From the NCBI GenBank assembly GCA_021234535.1, contig CM037833.1, positions 23,590,918-23,654,917 on the forward strand: a stretch of 64,000 nucleotides of DNA. The letters are read 5' to 3'. This DNA is from Stichopus chloronotus. Its lineage: Eukaryota; Echinodermata; Holothuroidea; Aspidochirotida; Stichopodidae. Numbering within the stretch: position 1 is the stretch's first letter; each line of letters opens with the position of its first letter. Position numbers and translations under genes: made by a program. This document shows, one piece after another, positions 25,801 to 37,600 of this stretch. The notes under the pieces are model-generated. The model ran no database searches and was not told the DNA's origin. It worked only from the letters and a program-made list of their open reading frames with translations.

Positions 25801-28800
25801 AATCCCTCTGTTTCGTAAGAACCTAGTTCTACTGAGCGATTGCAATTTGATTGCAAAAAGGTACGAGTCCAATGTAATAAATTCGTTTGTCTTCCAACAA
25901 ACATTTTTTTCGAACAGAAATAGATCAAACTTGTTGCGATAATGTTTTATAGTTTTAAGATGTTCTTCCTTCTTACAAACTGACGAAAAGCTAAAGAAAG
26001 ATGTTTATCGTTACATTACAACCACTTTACTGGGAAAAGTGAGGACTTGAATTTCTAACCTATTTTAAAGTTTTAAACATTTGTTTGTACCTCAAAGTCT
26101 CCTTCCACTCCAATGCCATGAGTTAAACTTATCCTGGTCCCCCTCGGAATATTTATTGTTAATCCTTTGGTGTTCTTGTTTTTCATTTCTTCCTTTACTT
26201 TAGTTACCTCGAGTCTCCTTGTAACTGTTAAATGATCAGCAAAAAAAAAAAATTGAAGGAAGATACTTACTCTGACGAAGAAAATTTGGTGAACTAAATT
26301 GTGTATTGCCTTTTCAACACAGTTGTTATATCGTACAAACTAAACTCAACATCTAGGCTGCATGAAGAATTTAGGGTAATGAAACTACTCTTTGTGTCTA
26401 ACATGAGTTATTAGCGATGTTACTGCTACACCATACGAAGATTAAGTTAAGATTATGTTCTCGCTCAATTAAGGGCTTATGAATATTAAACAAAGAGTAA
26501 CTGATACCATTTTGCTCATGTTCTCGCTAGAGTTTTCTGGAATGTTCTATAGAAGTTGAGGTTCATCATTGTTTTTACTTTACCTTTCTTGATGACGAAC
26601 AGTACAATAATTGTTATCAGAAGCAAGACACCAACAATCACCACGACAACGATCAAGACTATCATTAGATATTCGTCGTCTCCGGAGGAGTCAGGGACAG
26701 AAGTACCTGAAAACAGTCATAAAGTAAGCAAAAAAGTCACAGTTTGTAATCAATAAGGCTTCAATTTATGGCAACGGAATTGCAGATGTTGGTAGTTTTG
26801 ACAAATTAGGAATATCAGGTTTTGTATGTAGGTCACAACAACAATTCACAAATTGGATCCTGCTAAACGCTTTCGTTCACTATTTTTGAAAGTAAGTAGT
26901 TGTACACCACCTCTCGATTTCCCTCTTTTTTACCAAAACAACGGTGAAGTTCAGCTAAGGCCAAACAACGCTAATGAATTATTTATAGGATTTCCAAATA
27001 GGTTGCATTACCATCAGTGTGCTTGGTCGAATATGTTCTTTCTATTGGCTGTTTGGATGGGTAACAACTAAAAATCCCTACAAGACGGGCAAATACTAAC
27101 CAGCCCGTCAACATGTTGTGATTGACTAATAGTTACTTGTACAAATATCACTCACCGTTGATTAAGTGAATGTCGATCTTGATAGACATATCAAATATGT
27201 CCGAATACTCTCCGACTACACGACATTCAACAGTTGTTCTCTTGGCGTTGTTGGACGAGAAGTTGAAAGATGACGTCAGGTAAACGTCGAGGGTGTCTCT
27301 ACTTGCTGTGACACGAGTTTGATTGTGATAATAAAATGAGACATCCGAATCCTCGGTTAGAACATTCCAAGATAATCTGACTTCAGGACGTATCCCGTAC
27401 ACCATACAGGTCAAGTTACCTTCTTTTTGTACGTCGAGCACACAATACTGGGGTAGACTGCATCCTTTCACATTCAGATATGACGGTACAGGGGGAACTG
27501 AAAACAAATACAAAAAATAAAAAAGTCCTACTTACATTAGAGACTGATGATGTGTATCGATATTCTTTCCGTGAAACTTTGTCATCAGTAGTACATTAGG
27601 AACTCTACTAAGTTGAAGCGGAACGTTAGGTATGATTCAAATTAAATGTATGCCAATAACATGTTTTGTTTAGTCATTGTACAAAGACAATTAAGTTTTG
27701 GTGAATGCATTACACACACGTAATGACTGTATGTGAAAACGAAAATCAAAGACACACATCTTGCATTTATGTTACCGATTTACATATATGCAGCGTTTAT
27801 ACATAGGAATCTACAGCCTCGGTCGTACGAGAGATATTGTTCAGTGCATGTAGAAAAATGCTACAGTCGGTTATATTTTGATAAGCAGAGCCAATTGAGT
27901 TGCATAATTGTGAAACTTCACATTTTGGGTTCGGATAAGACGTCTATGCGGTTGCTTGTTCTTTTATGTGTTTCACTCTGGTATCGAAATCTTGTTTTTG
28001 CGTGTGCGTGTGTGCGTCTCTGTGTGTGGTTTTGTTGAATTACGGTGCTATTTACCAAATTCTGAAGTAACGTAATCGTACTCACTGTATACGTCCACTT
28101 CATAAGCAGCTTCAACTTCTCCTGTGGGATTTTTATTACCTGTTCTCATGCAGAAGTAGACGCCCTCATCCTGGGGAAAAATGTTCTCTTTACTTAGTAC
28201 ACCTTTCGTATTTACTTTAATGTTGCCTAGATAATTAAAAACTCGGTAGGTATCTTGACGAAGAACTGCGGAAATAGGATGTGAAAAACTCTCGTTCTTG
28301 TATCTTCTCTTCCATAAAATGATATCAAATTTGTCGTTCGTACAGTTGATGGTCAGTTTCGAGTTGACCTCTACGTGCTTTCTTAGTAGTTTTCCGTTCC
28401 AATTGTTGTTGTTGTAATAATTACTGTTGGCTTCAACTAGCACTAAAGACTCGTTTCGGTCGAGTAAAGAGGGCTCGCTGCCAGCCTTGCAGACAAGCAG
28501 AGAAAGCAATGGAGATTGTGCTAGTGGATATGCAACACTTGCTTGTGATGAATACAATATTCCATTACTTGATGTATTCATTTTAGATGGAATGTTTTTG
28601 TCCCCAACGAAGGTTCTCTCAGACCAACAAAGGTTGACCAATGGTCTACTATCCTTTACAATGCATTTGAATCGAGAAAACCTTTCTGCTAGTCGGAAAC
28701 ACACATTTTCCTCTACGTCACAGCTTTCAATAACTGGATGTTCTTGTCTTGGATACTCTGAAATAATTAATGAAAGTAGTACATTTCAATACGTGACCAA

Positions 28801-30400
28801 GCGTTATGTATGCCTAGTATGTTTCTTATTGAAAATGATTAAGATGCATATGCAATTTAAATTCAACATAAAATTATTGACTGTATTCCTTACTGAAACT
28901 TATGCGTTTTCAGAGCAGTCGGGGGAAATTAATCAAATCATTGATTCATCAACCATAACTTATTTACTTTTCAGTATTACTATATACTAAATTAAGACGA
29001 ATAAGTGATTTAATTACAGTAGTTATATGATTAAAATAAACTTAAGGAACCTTCGGTTTAGCTCCTAAGAAATAGATCACATTTTGTACAAATCAGGTTG
29101 TCTCGGACAGACATTCTCATGATGTTCAGCGCAATCGGTGGGAGACTATTTGTTGATAAGTATTAGACTAAACATTTAAATATAACTCATCACGAATTGT
29201 AATTACATCCCCAAAGTTTCATTTCGTATTAGGATACAAGTCTCTCATATCTAGATACACTTAGTGGGTAAGTCCACTTATGCTTTGAGTCTTAGAATTA
29301 CGGGTAATATAAATATTTTTAAGTAGCTCGACATATGCAAAGATATACAGACATAATTAATAGTTGATAATATTCAATGGTAATGGAACACTCTAATTGT
29401 TTCATCCGTATTGAATAAACCGACTTGTTCTGTAATTTGTAACTATAATGAACTCCGGTGTGTGAAAGTTAACAATAATAGCCTATCACCTGGAAATCGG
29501 TCTATACAGATATTTATAATTTTAAGGTTATTGCAATAGAGGGTTAAAGGTTAAAATTCCTGTTTGATTTGGATTTGTACTTGGAGACAAATATTAGAAT
29601 GTTAACGTTCAAACTAGGTAATACGAAAATGCTAGAAAATAAAATGCTAACCATATGTTGTAACATTGACGTAGTATGTTTTTGGTACACTGTCTAGTTG
29701 AGTCTCTCTTGTTACCATGTAGCGACCCTCATGCTGGATTGTAACCTTCGTTATGAGAAGGGAACCATTTTCATCAATGTTGTATTCATCCGTTCGTCTG
29801 GTGATCTCATTATCAACTTTAGAAATAAGAGGCTCATTTCTAACGACATTTAAAGGGCCATACCAGACCACGTCGTGAACGATACCTCCAAAACATTGAA
29901 CAGTGCCATTCATTCCAAGTCGAAGAAATTGTAGGTTGCTGCATTCCAAATTGGTATTCATAGGAGCTGTCAGTGAAAAAAAAGTTTGTGATGAGCAGGT
30001 GAAGTAAATGTTTGTAAAACCTACCATTTCAATCGTTTAGTTTATATTTCAGATCAGCGCCGTACTGGATCAAAAATATACTAATACAGAACAAATGAAA
30101 TAAATAAGAAAATCAAATGCTATGACATGGGGCATGGACCACAAACGCGGTCACCCAAAAAGAATAAATTGTTGTGGAATGCGTCAGAACTATCACTTTT
30201 GTCAGCAGTTTTTCTATGTGCCTTTCGAGTAACACAAAGTTCAAACGGCAAAGGTAAAGAACAGTTGATTAATTAACTAACTGATGTGATTGAAGTGATG
30301 GACTGTAATTTAAACTTCTTATACATTCACAACGATGAGTACCTCCACAACAGTCTACTAACAGAAGCATCAGAAATGTTGATGGCAGTCTGATCTTCAT
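22574..30400 (-). CDS. Membrane NLR-like receptor: signal peptide, 4 Ig, TM, NACHT, LRR-like tail
   Basis: Ten exons on the minus strand: 30400-30343, 29966-29652, 28757-28056, 27497-27156, 26706-26584, 26224-26091, 25625-25592, 25325-23800, 23305-23097, 22859-22574. The frame is open throughout, giving 1242 residues. Order: signal peptide (1-19), four Ig-like domains (about 20-472), membrane segment (486-511), linker (514-569), NACHT exon (570-1078) with Walker A GDPGYGKST at 661-669 and Walker B LDGYDEY at 741-747, then an LRR-like tail (1079-1242). NACHT is an ATP-dependent oligomerisation module of NLRs, which are usually cytosolic. Here the topology puts Ig outside and NACHT-LRR inside. 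The pre-NACHT pattern (L-R-K-R-Y...P-I-P-F) and E-W-Y-A-A in the helical region are typical of invertebrate NLRs. No death-fold effector domain is seen. The gene lies head to head with the Ig pseudokinase gene. The alternative is two separate genes, but continuous phase over the TM, linker and NACHT exons argues for one. Confidence 0.8.
23097..23305 (-). CDS. NACHT receptor LRR exon
   Basis: The acceptor is GTTACAG|AAAAC and the donor CTTTG|GTAAGC. It encodes 69 residues ending L-Q-K-L-E-I-S-D-R-G, F-T-E-D-E-V and C-E-S-L-Q-L-L-W. This is the spacing of an NLR-type leucine-rich repeat. Phase matches both neighbours. Confidence 0.75.
23800..25325 (-). CDS. NACHT receptor NTPase exon
   Basis: One long exon of 1526 nt. 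It opens with D-S-F-F-S-F-G-G and the pre-NACHT helix, then gives Walker A (GDPGYGKST), Walker B (LDGYDEY), the V-L-V-M-T-R-S strand, the L-T-G-F-S-E motif, a P-L-F-F-V-I helical region, and H-K-L-F-G-E-W-Y-A-A of the winged-helix/superhelical part. No frameshift or internal stop is present. The donor is proposed at TACAAG|GTATTT (23800). If unused, the frame stops only four codons later at 23785. The frame is open upstream of the internal ATG at 25206 as far as the acceptor at 25325, so that ATG is not the true start. Confidence 0.9.
25592..25625 (-). CDS. NACHT receptor 34-nt linker exon
   Basis: The acceptor is TTTCCTTAG|ACC and the donor CACAG|GTAAGG, both strong. It encodes T-T-P-M-I-Q-L-S-P-T-T and shifts phase 0 to phase 1, as the NACHT exon requires. 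Confidence 0.65.
26091..26224 (-). CDS. NACHT receptor juxtamembrane exon
   Basis: The acceptor is TTTAACAG|TTAC and the donor TTTGAG|GTACAA. It encodes about 45 basic, cytoplasmic-type residues (K-V-K-E-E-M-K-N-K-N...P-R-G-T-R-I). No death-fold or ITAM-like tyrosine motif is present. Confidence 0.75.
26584..26706 (-). CDS. NACHT receptor transmembrane exon
   Basis: The acceptor is TGTTTTCAG|GTAC and the donor AAAG|GTAAAG. After an acidic stretch (D-S-S-G-D-D-E-Y) come about 26 purely hydrophobic residues rich in V, I and L, then I-K-K. This is a single membrane span with a positive inside flank. Phase 1 on both sides. Confidence 0.85.
27156..27497 (-). CDS. NACHT receptor Ig-like domain 4 exon
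   Basis: The acceptor TTTGTTTTCAG|TTCC is strong and the donor CAACG|GTGAGT is consensus. One C2-like Ig domain: first Cys in N-L-T-C, then R-P-E-V-R-L-S-W, and the second Cys in T-T-V-E-C-R-V-V. Several N-glycosylation sequons (N-Q-T, N-F-S). Confidence 0.85.
28056..28757 (-). CDS. NACHT receptor Ig-like domains 2 and 3 exon
   Basis: 702 nt from the acceptor ATTATTTCAG|AGTA to the donor ATTTG|GTAAAT. Domain 2 is C2-like: R-F-K-C, R-P-L-V-N-L-C-W, then S-L-L-V-C-K. Domain 3 is V-like: L-T-I-N-C, I-I-L-W, and D-E-G-V-Y-F-C. Both domains lie in one exon with no intron between them. The opposite-strand open frame over 28427-28990 is a shadow. Confidence 0.85.
29652..29966 (-). CDS. NACHT receptor Ig-like domain 1 exon
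   Basis: The acceptor TTTTTTTCACTGACAG|CTCC is strong and the donor TATG|GTTAGC. V-like domain: G-T-V-Q-C on strand B, D-V-V-W-Y on strand C, and G-S-L-L-I-T-K-V-T-I-Q-H-E-G-R-Y-M-V. The strand F position that normally holds the second Cys is Val here, so the canonical disulfide is absent. Confidence 0.8.
30343..30400 (-). CDS. NACHT receptor exon 1, signal peptide
   Basis: ATG at 30400 opens M-K-I-R-L-P-S-T-F-L followed by M-L-L-L-V and small residues, a typical signal peptide. The donor GTGGAG|GTACTC gives phase 1, which joins in frame to the Ig1 exon (GGA G|CT CCT). Confidence 0.8.
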
Positions 30401-31280
30401 CTTTACTCGAATCTATACCAAAGAGAAGGAAAAACTGTTCATCTCAACATGGAGTCATTACTATTTTTGGGCCTGTTGGTTCACCTAAGTTTCTTACAAA
30501 ATAAAGAAGAAAATACTTTTAATTGTATGATAATCTTTTGAGAAGTAAGTGAAAAGAATTTCATGAATCTCTTATAGTAAGACCTTTAGAGTGTTTTTAA
30601 ATAAAATCATAGATAGTAACTAGGCATGCTTCTCATTTTTTAGAGGTAGTACGTATACTACGCACAACCGCAGAGTACGTATACCAATTGATTCATCACC
30701 GTAGTATGGGATGGTACTGTAAACCAGGAAACTGCTAGAACGTTCCAAAATAAACTGGCACAGAAACAATGGCGAACATTTTAACTGGTTGCAATGTTTG
30801 TAACCACATTTAATCGTCCGAGACGTGGCAGATGGTGGGAAACAGAGTGTGAAACCTTAACATAAAAAAAAAAGAACTCATTAAACTTTTAAAATGGCTT
30901 TTGTCTTCTTGGAATACGACAAGTACGTTCACTGCCAATTCCATATTTTTATATCAAGGTTAAGTGATCCAATACCGACTGTTAACGAGATTAAAGCTAG
31001 ATTAGAATTTAATATTTGTAGCATAAAAAGATGCTCAAATTTTATGTGACCGTTGAAGTCATATCATTCAGAACATCTTTTTGCTTTAAATTAACATCTT
31101 TACTTCCTGGAGCATACATGTCAGCCATGACTTTCGTTTTCATGGTACAAAGTGAAAGATGCCAGTGCTTACTAGAGTTGTCGTTGGGAATTTAACATCG
31201 ATGTGTCCATGTAGCTATCAACATTGTACATCGATTGTCCCTCCGTGCACATTCTTAATGTCGTAACATGTCTTAAAATC
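30401..31280. promoter_or_regulatory. Shared divergent promoter region of the two Ig receptor genes
   Basis: The 880 bp between the two start codons must hold both 5' UTRs and promoters, unless there are non-coding first exons further away. A near-palindromic block with GTAGTACGTATACTAC lies at about 30645-30660. I see no convincing TATA box or kappaB site. The bidirectional role is inferred from geometry alone. Confidence 0.45.
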
Positions 31281-31608
31281 ATGTTTGTTCTCAAAAGAAC
31301 AGCACTTCTTTTGGTAAGTGTATGTACAGTTATGACGACAAAGGATGTGAGGATCCATCACATTTCCGAAAATGATTCGTTAAGTTTGGAAGGATGCTAT
31401 AACAACGAAGGAACAGCCACGCATTGGAAACTTTCGGATTCCTTGTTGTACCATTACAGCGTTTTGCATAACAAGAAATTTCAATACTCTGTAAAGAGGT
31501 TATTGAATAATTCTCTGATAATAACGAATGCGACTTTGGATAACGAGGGAACGTACGAATGCTTCATTGAAGAAACTCTTGTAATCACACACCAAGTGGA
31601 GGTCCAAG
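31281..31608 (+). CDS. Ig pseudokinase exon 1: signal peptide and V-like Ig domain 1
   Basis: ATG 31281 gives M-F-V-L-K-R-T-A-L-L-L-V, a signal peptide, and runs straight into a V-like Ig domain (L-E-G-C, H-W-K-L, N-S-L-I-I-T-N-A-T, G-T-Y-E-C). The donor is CCAAG|GTATGT, phase 1. A perfect TTG|GTAAGT donor sequence lies inside the signal peptide codons, but no exon needs it. Confidence 0.8.
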
Positions 31609-34600
31609 GTATGTGTTATTGTGAAGAAACTATTTAATCATTTATTTATTAGTGTTAACGTACCGTCCGTTCACATCATGATGTATTCCAGTAGATCTCT
31701 TCTTTAGTATAATCGTATGATAAAAAAGAGAGGATTCAAGCCTGTGTTTGTAATAAACTTATGGTAATATTAAATTTGCATATGTGTAGTTAAATTTTGT
31801 TGTAATGTTTTACATTTCTGTTATTGTGTCATTTTGTCTTGGCACAGACTGAGTAATTGCTTAAGTACTGCATCCAAATTTCATCTACTCACATATCTTT
31901 CATACTTAAAGATATTCTTAAAATCCCATTTTAATGCATTACGTTCTCTTCTCAAAGCCACTCCGATACTACATCTAACAATAAATGGCCTTGAAGCTAA
32001 TCAGACGACTTTTATTGAGACAGGGGAACTACTGGAAGCGGAGTGTACAGCGAACAGGGCAAGACCGATCGCAAACTTGACTTGGCTCAAAGATCAAACG
32101 GAAGATCTTTCAGACTGTGTCACCAGGGAGTCCTTTGCATCGTCCAATGTTGCCTTTGATTCATTATCGGTTATACAGTTTTATCCAAAGAGTTATACTG
32201 GCAGTATTACGTGTGTCAGCCACCAGAGAAATGGATTAATGCAACAAAACGTCACCGGCAGATACTTCATTTATTGTAAGTTTTTCGAGAAAAGAACTAA
32301 TTACAACTTTTGCCTGCATATTTTTGGATTGCTTATCAAGACATTTCCGTAAACTAATTTGCTGGCTCTCTTCTGCATTAAGAAAATGGTTCTTGTATTT
32401 GACTCTCAACTCATAGGTTAGGCACATTAGACTCTAGGTATTGACTGTTGCGGGTGAATTACACATATATTAATATATAGTATAAAGATGCTTACTAATC
32501 AAAGCTGAAGGTTCGATACTTAAGTAGAGCTGAATTCCCATATGATAAATTAGATAATCAAAATATAGTATCATTGACACGGGCAGGCATGCATGTAGAT
32601 ACAACTAGATACGAAGTACATTATTACTTCTTAGAAGGATTTTAGAAAGTACAAGCAGAATATCAAAAGAGGTCATCGAGTTGGTTGACAAAATTCACTT
32701 TTTCTCACCCGTGGTGAGTATTACCCATGTACTGATTACATATCATATAACAAAGAATACACTCTGAATATATGACCACAAGACGACAAGAGAAGATCTG
32801 CAAGAATGAAAGAACATTTGATTATCAAAATCACGTATTGCAGAGTTGTAATTAGATAGTTTTAACCATAATGTATTAACGATAATAAACCCTCGTTTGT
32901 AACAAAATTACGATTTCTCACATGTCCGGGACTAATGAGGTTTAGTAGAAGTATTTGTAAGTAATGTTACTTCAAACTCATCACAAAATATACAATATCA
33001 AAATCAATGGGTTCCTTAGAAAAATTAAGATACGTGGATACATTTCTTAACCAGATGAAAATACTTTTTGACCAATTAACTCCTGGAAACGGATACCTCG
33101 TGCTAAATCGCACTATAGATTTTTTTTTTATGAACGAAGTCACATAGTACTTTTGTATTAGGCCCTTCCTTTCTTGTTTGTCATATTCTTACATTCATGG
33201 GCTTTAATTTACTCGTTATTAAGGTAATCCCTCAACGAGGTTAAATATGAACGTCACCGAGCCAGACACATCACAAGGCATGGCCCATTCACGACGCATT
33301 CAAGGTTCATGTTATGCCGAAAGAGCTAGGCCTTCGGTGAATATTAGTTGGCGGATCAACAATATGTCTACTGACTTGATAAATGATTATGAAGTCCACA
33401 TCCTTGATACCAGCAACAGCTCTTTATTTCAAAACCTCAAGTCAACAATTGAGTTTTCGACCAACGACCTGCAAGGAGAACTTACTTGCATAATTACTGG
33501 TTACCATCAGACCGTCTTAACAGAATCATGGTATTTTAGAGGTAAAGTGCTCATTTCTATACATATATAGGGAAGTAGTACCTAAGCACTGCAGCTCTCA
33601 TAATTGTACGCTTTCACTTTTAATTCATGAGCACTTTTCAACATACCATTGTCCGATGTGTTGATCATACACGAATCGAAACAATTTCATATATCCACAA
33701 TCCTTCATTGAAGAATATATCGGCGCCACGAGAGATTCACTTTTAAATGACAATGTAAATGATAAAGCACATTAACAGTTATAACGCACAGTTTCTTTTT
33801 CATCGAATAAAGTATTTCTTCACATTAATCATCGCATCATGAGTTTTCTGTCCCTGGGAAAGAAAAATTGTTTGAGTTAAAGAATGTAAAAAAAAAAAAA
33901 AAAAAAATCGCTGCCGTGTGCAAGTAGTCGTCACTATTCCGTTTCTCATAATTAAAGATGAATGCAAAGTACCCTGACGTTATCAAATTACACACTGAAT
34001 GTACGGCACTCTGTGGTGAGTGTTGTAGTGAGTACAGGTGTTGACATGAGAACATCGTTTTGTATCAAACTTAAATAAATTTCAATATGGTACTGCAGCT
34101 TTTGAGAAAACACTCAATAGTTGTAATGAGCTAAGGAATTTAAGGGCAGGTTTATTTAAATGTAATAATAAAGGGTAGAGGAAACACACTTACTGTAGAG
34201 TTATTTGTTCAGAAACACTATAATTGTCACAGGAAGCATGACGTGAAATAAATTTTTTGCTTAACCTTTCTTAACCAATGTCGTAACAATATTTTACGAC
34301 CATAGTTACCCAAACATGATCAATTGTATGAGTCGATATTGTTTGAATTAACTAGCAACGTTCATCGTGTCCCATCAAGCATTCTGAAACTTACTTAGTT
34401 TTCTACTTTACCATGTTTCTTTTCATTTCTATTTCAATTTTTGTGTAACGCTAAGAACAATTTAAACATATGATTATTATTATCACGTTTAAAACGTGGT
34501 GCTTAAAACTAAGCCTCGTAATTTGCTTGTATGGAAGGTTTGGACACCACTACAGAGACAATTACTACAAATGAGGATATCGTTTCAAGCTGGATGGGGA

Positions 34601-37600
34601 ACGATTACTCCTTTAACGAATCTTGGGCACCTCTTGTGGGCAGCTTGGGAGTCATTTTCTATATCACATTGATAGCGATGTGCTGCTTGAAGCGACGAGA
34701 AGGTACTCTTATCTAATTACCTTTCATAATTTAAGTATCGTTCAGTATCTGTATACTTTTTTTTTTTGTTTCAGATGACCGACTCCGACACACAATTACA
34801 CGAAAGAAAAAATAAAACGATGAGACTCACTTGAATTGCTCCAGAGCAATTTCCATTCAGAATGTTATCAACAAGAGATTATGATCTTTGTTCGAATTCA
34901 CATGAACAAATAGTCTATCCCTCTTTAAGAATACGGTCGTTTAGTTCAATGGAGGTCACAAACCATATATCTATATTTGCAGACCAATGTCTGTGTTTAC
35001 ATTAGGACTGTCTCCTTTCAAACTGACAGTCTATCACGGTATTAGAATTATGACCGATTAATAACAAGTATGCAAACATGACTCAGTCATTGCGTGTGAT
35101 AGACTATATTTGTTTTATTTGCCATTATCAAAACATGACTAAGCTAATTCTTTCTGGTCTTATACTTTCCATTCAATCAGGTTTCCCAACTAATAGTGAT
35201 TGGTATGTTGAGTTTAAGTTTAATTTCAATGTACTTATTACAACTACACATTCAATAGCAATGCATGATTCGTGATCTTCTATATATGCTCCTCGTCATT
35301 TGCAAACATATAATTACCGCGGTTCAAAGTTGGCATTCATAAGTTTAGCACTCATATTATACTCCTGTGAGGTTGCTATTGAGTAAGAAAATTCTTGATT
35401 TTTTAACCCGTTGGCCGATTTGGTCAAAACTGCCTTGCGAGGTGACTGAAGATCACCTCCTCCTTTTAGATACTAATATCACAGGCGATAAAGACATACA
35501 TGTAAAATAGGATTTCAACGATATCGGCGAAATAATTCCTCACTTACTTTGCACCAAGTACCGACAATATGTCTACTCACTGAGTCACCGTTTACACATC
35601 GAAACTCCATGGACGCTAAGAGTGAAAGACATGCTCGTTGTGCATTGTTCTGTCACCTATTTGTATTCCAGGCATGATCAATAACTGTTGTTACGACTTA
35701 CGTCCGCAGAAGGAAAAATATATATTTCCCATCCCTCACCCAAAGACAAATATATGATACTGGCACAACTTTCAACGTTTACATACAAAACTAACGTATT
35801 CATTGCAACCTCTCTCAACAGGAACGGCTTTCCACCGAATGCAACAATGTCCCACAAAACAACTGCAGTTCAACAGCAAGGTATAAGCCAAAACGAGAAG
35901 GAAAAATCTCATCTGGATTCAATTAGAGCATACAGACTTGTATTAAGTTTTTTTTTTTCTTATTTCTTACTTTTTTCTTATTTCTTACGATAAGAGATGT
36001 AAGATATACCTTTAATGTAATTCGAAAGATGGCTTGCTATCATATCAATGCTAACATTAATTACTCCACGTTTAAGACTCTTTATATTATTTAGCACTAT
36101 CAATTTGTTTGTATTTGTATACATTGTTGATATTTTTTTTTTAAATTAGTAAGAATACTCAGAATGTCTGAAGCTTCAACATGCCATAACCGCAGTCTTA
36201 AAAATGGAATGTCCTAGATCATTATCGACCATTATGAATAATCATTATCTTAAACTCATATTAATACGTTATCATGTGTCTGGCAGTGCGTTTTACTTTT
36301 ACTTTTGCAGACTCTAGCACCATCCAACATGTTACCCAGTAAGTACGTGGCAAAACACGCTCACATGTGTGCATACATTTAGAAGTCTGTGAGAACTCCA
36401 TTAACTAGGCATAAAGGGAAGCTAACATACAAATTGTTCATAATACATGATATTTATTTTGTAGTCATTCTATGTCTCCGGAACTTTCTCTACAAAATCT
36501 TAAGCGCATGTTACTCTCTAAAAGTAAAGGATTTAGTACAGTGACTACTCTTTTAAAGGGTGGAATTTGATTTCACTCTGCTTGAGGTGGATATTAACTC
36601 TAAATGGGTGAAAAATGCCACTCACCGGAGGGTGAAATGTCATCGAAACCAAGAGTGATCACTGCAGTCGGTCTTTGTTGCACAGTGTTACTATTTTACA
36701 TTTAGAGAGTAGACACTGAAGAAAGAAACCCCAAAAGAAGACAAATCCTCAACCCCCTCCTCAATAAAGAATCAATTGTGATATGTCAAAAAAAAAAAAC
36801 CGAAAACAGAGATAAGACAGTACATATAGAGATATGCTATATGTGTGAGAAGAACTCTAACCTGTGATTGGAGCATTGCTATTCATGTGATTTCATTAAC
36901 ATACCAAATAATATCAGAATTAGGAGGACTTATTTTTATTTTCTCTTTCGTTGATCAGACTGAAGCTCCCAGAAATACCAAAAGGGTACGCGCCTTATTA
37001 CTTCAAATACGGAGGCAGTCAACGTAAGGATAAGCAATTATTAGCTTCACTCTGTTCAGATTAATTTTGATCACAAGCTACTAGAAAATCTCCGTCTTCT
37101 GAAGGATAATCCATATACGTATTTAATTTAAGGCTACAGGTATGCTAAGTTCATCTCTGTCTAGGAAAAATGTCCTGTATTTGTCTGAGATTTGCGTTAC
37201 AAGTGTTGTAATATGAACATTAGTTACAGTGTAGAGATGCTAATGAATTAATAACATATACGTGTAATGATTGTAATGTTTACATTATTAATGGAACCGT
37301 TTACGGCTATTACCATAGACACTCTCTATGGACCAATTGACACAACATCCAAAAATAGGAGATACACACTTTATGATCAAAATGCATTAGAATCATTTTC
37401 TTTTTGAAGTGTTCACCATGGGCAACTGCCCTCCGTATATACCTAATATTACAATTGGCGAAACGTATATGACGAAACCTCCAACTGACTAAGAGCAACA
37501 TGGGTATACGTATCTTTGATGAACATACCAAATGGTGTTCAAGCCATGGAAGTGCACTAATAGTGTTATATTTGATGCCGTTTAAATTTATCTCGAATAA

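Noticed and set aside
28427..28990. Plus-strand open frame of 187 codons
   Set aside because: It is antisense to the Ig2-Ig3 exon; composition and context favour the minus-strand Ig frame.
31224..31280. Upstream in-frame extension of the pseudokinase signal peptide exon
   Set aside because: It begins at a non-ATG codon. ATG 31281 gives a compact, typical signal peptide.
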